NCBI RefSeq assembly: GCF_038002345.1
Contig: NZ_JBBOCJ010000001.1
Coordinates: forward strand, 868,001-932,000
DNA length: 64,000 bases
Direction of reading: 5' to 3'
Origin: Paenibacillus sp. FSL M7-0420
GTDB lineage: Bacteria > Bacillota > Bacilli > Paenibacillales > Paenibacillaceae
Notes under the pieces: generated by a model
Databases searched by the model: none
What the model was told of the DNA's origin: nothing
Seen by the model: only the letters and a program-made list of their open reading frames with translations
Position numbers and translations under genes: made by a program
Part shown: positions 37,023 through 44,251 of the stretch, piece by piece
Layout of the letters: each line of letters opens with the position of its first letter
How positions within the stretch are numbered: position 1 is the stretch's first letter

Positions 37023-38006
37023 ATGATGGAAGTGCGTCCGATATTGCTGGGTGTGTGCTCGGCGCTGTTTTTTGCGGTGACGTTTGTGCTGAACCGGAGG
37101 ATGGAGCTTGCGGGAGGAAGCTGGGCGTGGAGCGCCTCGCTGCGGTACTTGTTCACGCTCCCGCTGCTGCTGGCGATTGTGGCCGGAAGAGGGAGGCTGA
37201 AGCCGCTGCTGGCTGCGATGAGAGAACGGCCCGGAGCCTGGCTGCTGTGGGGCACTGTCGGGTTCGGCCTGTTCTACGCGCCCATCTGCTTCGCCGCTGC
37301 CTATGCACCGGGCTGGCTGACAGCAGGAACGTGGCAAATCACAATTATCTCCGGTTCGCTGCTGGCTCCGTTCTTCGGAGAATGGGTTAGCGGACCGGGA
37401 GGACGAGTATACATAAGAGGTAAAATCCCGCTGCGCGGGCTGCTCCTCTCCTTGATTATTCTCGCCGGAGTAGCGCTGCTGCAAGTGGAGCAGGCGCGGC
37501 AGCTTGCCCCTTCCCAGGTCCTGCTGGGCATTGTCCCGGTCCTTATCGCTTCCTTCGCCTATCCGCTCGGCAACCGTAAGATGATGGAGCTGTGCGGCGG
37601 CCAACTGGATGTATTCCAGCGGATTCTTGGCATGACGCTTGCCAGCCTGCCCTTCTGGCTGGCTGTCGCTCTGTATGGTATGGCAGATACAGGCCTGCCC
37701 TCCTCCCCGCAAATAGGACAATCAGTCATTGTTGCACTCAGTTCGGGAGTTGTGGCTACGGTGCTGTTTTTCCGGGCTACCGATCTGGTCCGGGGCAGCA
37801 TGAGCAGTCTGGCAGCCGTGGAAGCGACCCAGTCACTGGAGGTGCTGTTCGCCTTGCTGGGGGAGATGCTCTTACTGGACTCGCCGCTGCCTTCCCTCCT
37901 GTCATGGGCGGGGATTGCGGTCATTATTGGTGGTATGGTGCTGCATAGCCTGTTCTCCCGGCATCCTGGGAAGCCTGCGGCGGCTCCGGCGTTCTCAACG
38001 GACTGA
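37023..38006 (+). CDS. DMT-superfamily exporter (multidrug resistance efflux type)
   Basis: A 327-aa membrane protein with about ten helices in two homologous halves (EamA-like). It begins PILLGVCSALFFAVTFVLNRRMELAGGSWAWSASLRY, a recognisable start of the multidrug-resistance efflux branch of the drug/metabolite transporters. Later segments include FAYPLGNRKMMELCGG and SLAAVEATQSLEVLFALLGEM. The substrate is unknown. Two adjacent ATGs (37023 and 37026) are possible; the ribosome site is weak (GACGAAAAGAG). The gene precedes tsaE by about 75 bp on the same strand but is probably separate. Confidence 0.87.
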   Translation: MMEVRPILLGVCSALFFAVTFVLNRRMELAGGSWAWSASLRYLFTLPLLLAIVAGRGRLKPLLAAMRERPGAWLLWGTVGFGLFYAPICFAAAYAPGWLTAGTWQITIISGSLLAPFFGEWVSGPGGRVYIRGKIPLRGLLLSLIILAGVALLQVEQARQLAPSQVLLGIVPVLIASFAYPLGNRKMMELCGGQLDVFQRILGMTLASLPFWLAVALYGMADTGLPSSPQIGQSVIVALSSGVVATVLFFRATDLVRGSMSSLAAVEATQSLEVLFALLGEMLLLDSPLPSLLSWAGIAVIIGGMVLHSLFSRHPGKPAAAPAFSTD

Positions 38007-38079
38007 CAGGCTGTTGCGGTGCAAGTAGCATACCGATATAATTAAAAGTATTGTTAACTGTTAAGGGATCTTCATAAAG

Positions 38080-38586
38080 GTGGTAGTTGCAGCTTTGGAC
38101 AATAATACACAAACGGTGTTCACAACCCGTTCATTCAGCCTTCAGGATACGGAGGCACTTGCCGCCGCCATTGCTGCCGCGTCATCGGCGGGGATGGTTA
38201 TCGGACTTGACGGGGATCTAGGTGCAGGCAAAACAGCGTTCTCGCAGTGCTATGCACGCCACTTGGGTGTGGAAGGTATTGTGAATAGTCCTACTTTTAC
38301 CATTATCAAAGAGTATGAAGGACGTCTGCCGCTGTATCATATGGATGTATACCGGATATCGCTGCAGGAAGCGGACGAGCTGGGACTGGAAGAGTATTTC
38401 TACGGTCAGGGTGTGAGTCTGGTGGAATGGAGCCGAATCATTACTGAACTGATGCCGCCGCGGCATCTCCATATAGAGCTGAAGACCGCCGGCCCGGAGG
38501 AACGGGAGATTACGGTGACCGGAATCGGAGAGCCTTACGGCGAATTGTGCCGGATGCTGATCCAGAAGTGGGGTAAAGAAACATGA
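38080..38586 (+). CDS. tsaE: tRNA t6A biosynthesis ATPase TsaE
   Basis: A 168-aa P-loop ATPase that works with TsaB and TsaD to make N6-threonylcarbamoyladenosine at position 37 of ANN-decoding tRNAs. Walker A is GLDGDLGAGKTAF; NSPTFTIIKEYEG, YHMDVYRI and GVSLVEWSRI are TsaE hallmarks. The start is uncertain: GTG at 38080 sits on the AAAGG, and TTG at 38095 is 11 nt after AGGTGG. The first 12 residues are not conserved. It is first in the operon tsaE-tsaB-rimI-tsaD and overlaps tsaB by 4 nt (ATGA). The same order occurs in B. subtilis (ydiB-C-D-E). Confidence 0.95.
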   Translation: MVVAALDNNTQTVFTTRSFSLQDTEALAAAIAAASSAGMVIGLDGDLGAGKTAFSQCYARHLGVEGIVNSPTFTIIKEYEGRLPLYHMDVYRISLQEADELGLEEYFYGQGVSLVEWSRIITELMPPRHLHIELKTAGPEEREITVTGIGEPYGELCRMLIQKWGKET

Positions 38587-39410
38587 CGAACTCGAATAAT
38601 GAGCCGCGCAAGCGGTTTTTGGCGCTGGATACATCAACGGCAGTTCTGGGAGTGGCTGTGACTGGCGGCGGGGAGCTGTTGCATGAGATTAATGCTTCCG
38701 GGGAGCGGAACCATTCGGTTCATCTGCTGCCTATTATTGAGCAGGCACTTCAGGCGTCTGCCACTACGGCCGACAGAATCGGCGGAATCTCGGTTGGGAT
38801 CGGCCCGGGCTCCTATACCGGAACACGGATTGCTGTGACTGCAGCCAAGACGCTGGCCTGGGCCTGGAACGTACCGGTTACCGGTGTATCCAGCCTGCAT
38901 GCGCTGGCCTGGGGCGGATACCATGCGGCTTCTGCGCTGCAAGAGCAAGACGCTATAACTTTTGCGCCCGGCACGGCAGGAACAGACTGGATCATTCCGC
39001 TGATCGATGCCCGGCGGGGACAGGCATACACCGCTGTATTCGCGGCGGACGGGGACAAGCCGCCCCGGCGGCTGGCGCCGGATGCGATCCGGCTGATGGC
39101 CGACTGGGTGCAGGAGCTGGCGGTACGGCTGAAGGAAGCCGCAGCTGAGGGCAATCTGCCGGACACACTGTGGTTCGTAGGGGAGACGGCGCTGCATGGA
39201 AGTGCGGACATGCTGGCTCCGCTGATGGAAGCTGCCAACGTCCAGGCATTGCCTTATGAGCTGGAAGGACGCTGGACCGGATTTCTGGCGGAAGCGGGTC
39301 TCTACGAAGAGAGCGGAGATTTGCATACGCTAATTCCCAATTATACGCAGTTGTCGGAGGCGGAGGCGAATCTGCGCCGCAGCAGCGAAGGGAGCCTGAA
39401 TACACGATGA
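38583..39410 (+). CDS. tsaB: tRNA t6A biosynthesis protein TsaB
   Basis: A 275-aa protein of the ASKHA fold, an inactive paralogue of TsaD that scaffolds the t6A complex. It starts after about 11 disordered residues with FLALDTSTAVLGVAVTGGGE; SGERNHSVHLLPIIEQAL, IGGISVGIGPGSYTGTRIAV and PLIDARRGQAYTAVF are typical. The ATGA overlap with tsaE at the start and another with rimI at the end show translational coupling. The C-terminal third is longer and less conserved, as in other Paenibacillus-like species. Confidence 0.95.
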   Translation: MTNSNNEPRKRFLALDTSTAVLGVAVTGGGELLHEINASGERNHSVHLLPIIEQALQASATTADRIGGISVGIGPGSYTGTRIAVTAAKTLAWAWNVPVTGVSSLHALAWGGYHAASALQEQDAITFAPGTAGTDWIIPLIDARRGQAYTAVFAADGDKPPRRLAPDAIRLMADWVQELAVRLKEAAAEGNLPDTLWFVGETALHGSADMLAPLMEAANVQALPYELEGRWTGFLAEAGLYEESGDLHTLIPNYTQLSEAEANLRRSSEGSLNTR

Positions 39411-39931
39411 TCGAACCGGAACGTAGACCGGCTCAGGGGACTGAGCTTGTTTTTCGCCTGATGCGGCTGGAGGATGTGCCTGCGATTCTTGTGATTGAAC
39501 GGGAGGCCTTCACCATGCCTTGGACAGAGGAAGCCTTCCGCAACGAGCTGACCCACAATCATTTTGCTAAATATATGGTAATGGAGCTGGCAGGGCATAT
39601 TATTGGCTACGCAGGAATGTGGGCGATTGTCGATGAGGCGCATGTCACCAATATTGCACTGCTGGAGGCCTACCGGGGACGTAAATGGGGCGAGCGGCTG
39701 CTGGACGAGCTGATGAAGACGGCGGCTTATCTCGGCATGCAGTCGATCACGCTTGAAGTACGGGTCTCCAATGAGGTGGCCCAGAATTTATACCGCAAAA
39801 AAGGCTTCAAGCCTGCCGGTACCCGCAAGGGCTATTATTCGGACAACCGCGAGGACGCGCTCATCATGTGGGCCGATCTGCCGGAGTACGGGGAGCAAGC
39901 TGTAACGGAAGGAAGCGTGGACTTGAAATGA
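39407..39931 (+). CDS. rimI: Ribosomal protein S18-alanine N-acetyltransferase
   Basis: A 174-aa GNAT acetyltransferase that acetylates the N-terminal alanine of S18, using acetyl-CoA. The GNAT core is visible: FRLMRLEDVPAILVIEREAF, PWTEEAFRNEL, AHVTNIALLEAYRGRKWGERL (the acetyl-CoA pyrophosphate loop), LEVRVSNEVAQNLYRKKGF and YYSDNREDALIMW. It overlaps tsaB and tsaD by 4 nt each. Its place between t6A genes is conserved in Firmicutes, although its substrate lies in the ribosome. Confidence 0.94.
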   Translation: MIEPERRPAQGTELVFRLMRLEDVPAILVIEREAFTMPWTEEAFRNELTHNHFAKYMVMELAGHIIGYAGMWAIVDEAHVTNIALLEAYRGRKWGERLLDELMKTAAYLGMQSITLEVRVSNEVAQNLYRKKGFKPAGTRKGYYSDNREDALIMWADLPEYGEQAVTEGSVDLK

Positions 39932-40977
39932 AGACAGACACGGGCGCAAGAGAGCCTGTATTGATTCTGGCAATTGAAACCAGCTGTGACGAGACCTCTG
40001 TAGCTGTAGTGAAGGATGGCTGTGAGGTGTTGTCCAACATCATCTCCAGCCAGATTGAGACCCACCGGGCATTCGGAGGTGTGGTGCCTGAAGTGGCCTC
40101 CCGCAAGCATGTCGAGGTGATTACGCTGGTCATTGAAGAGGCTTTAAGCGCGGCAGGCGTACGTCCGCAGGAGCTGACAGCAGTGGCGGTAACGCAGGGT
40201 CCGGGACTGGTGGGGGCGCTGCTGGTTGGAGTCGTGGCTGCCAAAAGCCTGGCGCTGGCCTGGGGCAAGCCGCTCATCGGCACACATCATATTGCCGGTC
40301 ATATCTATGCCAACCGGCTGGTCAAGGAATTGAAGTATCCGGGTATGACGCTGGTGGTGTCAGGGGGGCATACGGAGCTGGTGCATATGGAGCGGGAAGG
40401 AAGCTTCCGGATCATCGGGCGCACCCGTGACGATGCCGTCGGCGAGGCGTACGACAAAGTGGCGCGGGCCCTGGGCTTCCCTTATCCGGGAGGGCCGCAT
40501 GTGGACAAGCTGGCGCATGAAGCGGAGGAAGCCTTCGCTCTGCCGCGTGTGTGGCTGGAGCCGGGCTCGTATGACTTCAGCTTCAGCGGTCTGAAGTCCG
40601 CGGTGCTGAACGCGGTGAATCAGAGCAAGATGAAGGGGCTTGTGCCGGATGTCGCGGCTATTGCGCGCGGCTTCCAGGAATCCGTAGTTGAAGTGCTGGT
40701 CGAGAAGGCGATCCGTGCCGTCCGTGAATACCACGCGGAGCAGCTTCTGCTCTGCGGAGGGGTAGCGGCGAACAAGGGGCTGCGCGAAGCCCTGATCCGG
40801 CGCTGCGGAACAGAAGGGATTGAGCTGATTATCCCTCCTCCCGTGTATTGTACGGATAATGCGGCGATGATTGGTGCCGCAGCTTATGTGAAATGGAGAC
40901 ATGAAGGCGGAATTCCGCTGGATATGGTAGCTGATCCCGGTTATTCGCTGGAGAAATGGTCGGTATCTGCCTATTGA
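39928..40977 (+). CDS. tsaD: tRNA threonylcarbamoyltransferase TsaD
   Basis: A 349-aa enzyme that transfers the threonylcarbamoyl group to A37 of tRNA. The ASKHA fold shows LAIETSCDETSVAVV, the metal-binding HHIAGHIYANRL (two His), GGHTELVHME and PPPVYCTDNAAMIGAAAY. I chose the ATG at 39928, which overlaps the rimI stop as ATGA; an earlier in-frame codon at 39868 lies inside rimI and is not conserved. It ends the operon, and its stop codon overlaps the -35 of the following T-box promoter. Confidence 0.97.
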   Translation: MKTDTGAREPVLILAIETSCDETSVAVVKDGCEVLSNIISSQIETHRAFGGVVPEVASRKHVEVITLVIEEALSAAGVRPQELTAVAVTQGPGLVGALLVGVVAAKSLALAWGKPLIGTHHIAGHIYANRLVKELKYPGMTLVVSGGHTELVHMEREGSFRIIGRTRDDAVGEAYDKVARALGFPYPGGPHVDKLAHEAEEAFALPRVWLEPGSYDFSFSGLKSAVLNAVNQSKMKGLVPDVAAIARGFQESVVEVLVEKAIRAVREYHAEQLLLCGGVAANKGLREALIRRCGTEGIELIIPPPVYCTDNAAMIGAAAYVKWRHEGGIPLDMVADPGYSLEKWSVSAY

Positions 40978-41003
40978 CTTTTGCAGAAGCCGCCGGGTAT
41001 AAT
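40974..41003 (+). promoter_or_regulatory. Promoter of the leucine T-box transcript
   Basis: TTGACT (40974-40979), an 18-bp spacer and TATAAT (40998-41003) form a good sigma-A promoter. The -35 overlaps the tsaD stop codon. Confidence 0.8.
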
Positions 41004-41030
41004 CAGTTCAATTCAATCATCTTATATTTG

Positions 41031-41396
41031 AACAAACGCAAGGATCGGAAGCAGTAAGGTCACTCCGGGATAAGAGAGCTGCGGGAAGGTGCGACGCAGT
41101 CGATGGAGACCTGAACTCGTCCGGGAGCGGAGCGGTGGAAGCAGGGAGCTCTTTGAACAGGAGCGCTGGCCGGTACAGGATGTAATCCGGCAACCTTAGG
41201 TACACCGTTACGGTTAACCTCCGTGAGAGGGTGGTCAGTCAAGGCTGGACGGAGTGGTAACATTCCGGGAACCTTGCAGACATGGAGTGGGTATCGCAGA
41301 ACAGCTGGAAGATCAGCGGGTTCGGATATCAACAAGAGTGGTACCGCGACAGTGAACAGCCTGTCGTCTCTTGAATGAGACGGCAGGCTTTTTTTG
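41031..41396 (+). promoter_or_regulatory. T-box riboswitch 1 (leucine type)
   Basis: The T-box begins with CGCAAGGATCGGAAGCAG and AGAGAGCTGCGGGAAGGTGC (stem I) and contains GAACTCG, giving a CTC (Leu) specifier. The antiterminator T-box GAGTGGTACCGCGAC is at about 41336-41350, and the terminator CCTGTCGTCTC/GAGACGGCAGG (41360-41387) is followed by TTTTTTT. Uncharged tRNA-Leu would favour antitermination. Its order on the transcript, first of two, means leuA needs both switches to read through. Confidence 0.9.
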
Positions 41397-41430
41397 TGCA
41401 CATTTTGTGAGAAGAAGTTTATAGGAATGA

Positions 41431-41740
41431 CACGCAAGGATCGGGAGCAGTAGACGGCCAAGGTGAACAGAGAGCTGCGGGGAGGTGCGACGCAGACACC
41501 GGAGGCCGGCGAATCTCGCCCGTGAGCGGAGCGGCGGAAAGTGCTACAGGTACGCTGCTACGGATGTCCCCGTTACCGGACTATTCAGATCTTTATAGCT
41601 TCCGTTATCGGGGCTGGGAGATCTGATCTAAGCTGGACGCAGCCGGGACTTCTGACATCAGGGAGCCTATGCGTCAAAAAGAGTGGTACCGCGGAGGGCT
41701 GACCCCCCGTCTCTTTATAAGAGACGGGGGGTCTTTGTGC
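41431..41740 (+). promoter_or_regulatory. T-box riboswitch 2 (leucine type, tandem)
   Basis: A second complete T-box begins about 40 bp after the first terminator: CGCAAGGATCGGGAGCAG, AGAGAGCTGCGGGGAGGTGC, then GAATCTCGCC, where alignment to T-box 1 places CTC as specifier. The T-box sequence GAGTGGTACCGCGGAGGG is at 41681-41698. The terminator arms at 41702-41734 (GACCCCCCGTCTCT and complement) are followed by TTTGTG. The two leaders share stem I but differ in the variable middle, so this is an old duplication. Confidence 0.9.
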
Positions 41741-41792
41741 TTTTTAAGAGGCAGCCCTCCATGATATAAACCTAATTTGAGGAGGAATTACG

Positions 41793-43355
41793 ATGATTAT
41801 TCCGGTAAAGAAACGTATTCAGATTTTTGACACGACGCTGCGCGATGGGGAGCAGGCCCCGGGAGCCAGTCTTACCCCTGAGCAAAAGATTATTCTGGCC
41901 GGCAAGCTGGCGGACCTGGGAGTGGATGTCATGGAGCCGGGATTCCCTGTATCCAGCCCGGGGGATTTCGCTGCGGTGGAGACGATCTCCCGCAACATTC
42001 AGGGCGTGGAGATCTGCGGCTTCGCACGTGCAGTCAAGGGGGATATCGATGCTGCTGTACGGGCCACCCGGGATGCCGCGCGGCGGCGGATTCATCTGTT
42101 CATCTCCTCCTCCGACATCCACCTGCGCCATCAGCTGCGCATGAGCCGCCCTGAGGTTGTAGCGGTTGCCAGAGAGATGACCGCTTATGCCCGCCAGTTC
42201 TGCGATGTGGTAGAGTTCACTGCAATGGATGCTGTACGGACGGGCATCGACGATCTGATTGAGATGGTCGAGGCAGTAATTGAAGAGGGCGCTTCGATTA
42301 TTAATCTGCCGGACACGGTAGGTTATGCGCTGCCGCAGGAATACGGAGAGATGTTCCGGCGTGTGCGGCTTGGGGCCAGGGGCGGAGACAAGGTCATCTA
42401 CAGCGCCCACTGCCACAACGATCTGGGCCTCGCCGTAGCGAACAGCCTGGCGGCCATTGAAGGCGGCGCTACACAGATTGAGGTCACGGTCAACGGTGTG
42501 GGCGAGCGGACCGGCAACTGTGCGCTGGAGGAGCTGGTCATGGCGCTGGAGACACGCGGAGAGGCTATCGGCGCCGAGACTGGAATCGTGCTTGATAAGC
42601 TGTATGACACCTCGCGGATGATCAGCGGGGCGATGCATTTCCCGATTGCCTTCAACAAGCCGGTGGTCGGGCGCAATGCCTTCCAGCATGAATCCGGCAT
42701 CCATCAGGACGGCCTGCTGAAGGACCGCAGCACCTACGAGATTATGGACCCGGAGCGGCTGGGCATCCCGCGCAGCATGATTATCCTCGGCAAGCATTCC
42801 GGCAGGCATGCGCTGAAGGACCGCGCCGCGAAGTACGGCATTGCCCTGGATTCGGCGGAGCTGGACGCGCTCTACGCATCCTTCAAGGAGACGGCTGACC
42901 GCCAGAAGGCTGTCAGCGATGATGAGCTGCTGCGGATGGTCAGCAGCACCACAGGACAGCAGGCGCAGGTCTATGCGCTCGGCGAGGTCCAGGTTCTGGC
43001 CGGCAGCGCGCCGCGCCGCGTGGCTGCAGTGACGGTGCGCCATCTGCACAGCGGCGCAGAGACGACCCAGACCAGCACCGGAGACGGTCCGCTGGAAGCA
43101 ATCATTGCCGCTATAGGGCAAGGGATTGCCGAGGATATCCGCTTCGACGGGCTGGAGCTGCATTCCCTCGGCAGCGGCGGGAATGCCCAGGCCGAGGCCG
43201 CCGTCATGGTGGAGTGGAAGGACACCAAGTTCCGGGGCACGGCCATCCATCACGATATCGTGATGGCCGCAGGCATTGCTTACATCGCCGCTTGTAATGC
43301 AGCGCTGCTGTCGGAATCGGCGGTGCCCTCTCCCGGCTCGGCGGTGAATAGCTAG
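41793..43355 (+). CDS. leuA: 2-isopropylmalate synthase
   Basis: A 520-aa enzyme for the first step of leucine synthesis, joining acetyl-CoA and 2-oxoisovalerate. The TIM barrel has IFDTTLRDGEQAPGASLTPE, FTAMDAVRTGIDDLIEMVE, SAHCHNDLGLAVANSLAAIEGGATQIEVTVNGVGERTGN and QHESGIHQDGLLKDRSTYE. The C-terminal regulatory domain (about residues 395-505), where leucine binds in LeuA, is present. The ribosome site is GAGGAGG. Leucine-specific T-boxes in front of it make it a stand-alone leuA gene under tRNA control. It is not followed by other ilv/leu genes. Confidence 0.95.
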   Translation: MIIPVKKRIQIFDTTLRDGEQAPGASLTPEQKIILAGKLADLGVDVMEPGFPVSSPGDFAAVETISRNIQGVEICGFARAVKGDIDAAVRATRDAARRRIHLFISSSDIHLRHQLRMSRPEVVAVAREMTAYARQFCDVVEFTAMDAVRTGIDDLIEMVEAVIEEGASIINLPDTVGYALPQEYGEMFRRVRLGARGGDKVIYSAHCHNDLGLAVANSLAAIEGGATQIEVTVNGVGERTGNCALEELVMALETRGEAIGAETGIVLDKLYDTSRMISGAMHFPIAFNKPVVGRNAFQHESGIHQDGLLKDRSTYEIMDPERLGIPRSMIILGKHSGRHALKDRAAKYGIALDSAELDALYASFKETADRQKAVSDDELLRMVSSTTGQQAQVYALGEVQVLAGSAPRRVAAVTVRHLHSGAETTQTSTGDGPLEAIIAAIGQGIAEDIRFDGLELHSLGSGGNAQAEAAVMVEWKDTKFRGTAIHHDIVMAAGIAYIAACNAALLSESAVPSPGSAVNS

Positions 43356-43436
43356 AGGCTAGAGACCAGAGACTAGAAACCAGAAACCAGGGACTAGAGC
43401 GATGTTGTCTCGCAGATTCAACGCTTCTCAAGGATG

Positions 43437-43477
43437 GACGCCTTTGCCATGTCACCGACATCGGCAGAGGCATCTTT
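43437..43477 (+). terminator. leuA terminator
   Basis: GACGCCTTTGCCATGTC (43437-43453) pairs with GACATCGGCAGAGGCATC (43457-43474), with one bulge and G-U pairs, then TTTGCTG. An AGACTAG/AGAAACCAG low-complexity run lies between it and the stop codon at 43356-43400. Confidence 0.65.
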
Positions 43478-43510
43478 GCTGTCAGGGGCTGGCAGGGCGG
43501 TGGATAGCCG

Positions 43511-43842
43511 AATGTATACGAAAAACCGAACACATTATATGCCGCGACGGCTGAAGGGCGCATTGTAGTCGAAAAACCGACCACAATGCGCCGGATGAGG
43601 GTGCGCGAGTCAAATGTAATCGAAAATCCGACCACAATGCGTCGGATGAGGGTATGCGAGCCAAATGTAGTCGGAAAACCGACCACAATGCGCCGGATGA
43701 AGGTGCGCGAGCCAAATGTAGTCGAAAAACCGACCACAATGCGCCGGATGAGGGTGCGCGAGCCAAATGTAATCGAAAAACCGACTACAATGCGCCGGGA
43801 TGAGGTACGCGAGCCAAATGTAATCGAAAAACCGACCACATT
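43511..43842. repeat. Array 2: seven phased palindromic units, period exactly 51 bp
   Basis: Cores begin at 43511, 43562, 43613, 43664, 43715, 43766 and 43817, each exactly 51 bp apart. Typical cores are AATGTAGTCG or AATGTAATCG, then AAAAA, then CCGACCACA; the second arm usually matches the first with one or two mismatches. The linker is nearly constant (ATGCGCCGGATGAGGGTGCG, then CGAGCC). The core is related to that in array 1, 19 kb away, but the linker sequences differ. There are no spacers of variable sequence, so it is not CRISPR. Its translation in one frame is an artefact of the multiple of three. Confidence 0.92.
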
Positions 43843-43939
43843 CGGCGTTGCGTGGGAGCGTGGGCTGGATGGCGGGCAAGTGGGCATTCATATCGCCTAA
43901 ACCTAACATGATTTTTGCCCCGTGCGGCATTTGTCAACC

Positions 43940-44198
43940 TGTGGACAACGTTATCCACATATTCCGCACGAGTTGTGTAAAAACCGTGTAAAATCAGCAA
44001 TAACGCCTTTTTTGCGAGCACCATAAACAAGAGGTTATGCTATGAAACAAAATTGTGAGAATTGTGGATAATGTGGATAATTCGGTGGATAAAAAGTCCT
44101 TGACAAGCAAAGTAGCCATTTTACGCATGAAAAAAGCCCCGAAGGGCTAATTTTAGATGATAGTTATGCACGGAAACTGTGGATGAGGCTGTGGATAA
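43940..44198. promoter_or_regulatory. DnaA-box cluster
   Basis: Four perfect DnaA boxes (TTATCCACA or complement) lie at 43951-43959, 44063-44071, 44072-44080 (adjacent) and 44190-44198. Near matches with one mismatch are at 43940, 44084, 44164 and 44178. Eight sites in 260 bp is far above chance. The segment is A/T-rich and has no gene, from the end of array 2 to the ABC-F stop. B. subtilis, as I recall, has a DnaA-box cluster in the same gap between gcp (tsaD) and ydiF, where it acts in control of replication initiation. A chromosome origin is not indicated, since dnaA/dnaN are absent. Confidence 0.88.
44130..44148 (-). terminator. ABC-F gene terminator
   Basis: On the minus strand AGCCC and GGGCT (44135-44139 and 44144-44148) form a tight hairpin with loop TTCG followed by a T run, about 100 nt after the ABC-F stop. 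It lies inside the DnaA-box cluster. Confidence 0.75.
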
Positions 44199-44251
44199 CC
44201 AGATTTGAACAAATTGGAAACTGTTAAATTTTTTTTTGATGCGTCTTTACA

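Noticed and set aside
41772..43253. 493-codon open frame opposite leuA
   Set aside because: It is antisense to a conserved enzyme with intact motifs, and its composition is unlike a real protein.
43511..43842. CRISPR array
   Set aside because: Linkers are almost identical and cores palindromic; there are no unique spacers and no cas genes nearby.
43204..43930. Open frames on both strands through array 2 (up to 227 codons)
   Set aside because: The 51-bp period is a multiple of three, which keeps frames open by chance; the peptides are repeat artefacts.
43940..44198. Chromosomal replication origin
   Set aside because: DnaA boxes are abundant, but dnaA, dnaN and a typical AT-rich unwinding region are not present, and the gene context matches an ordinary interior locus.
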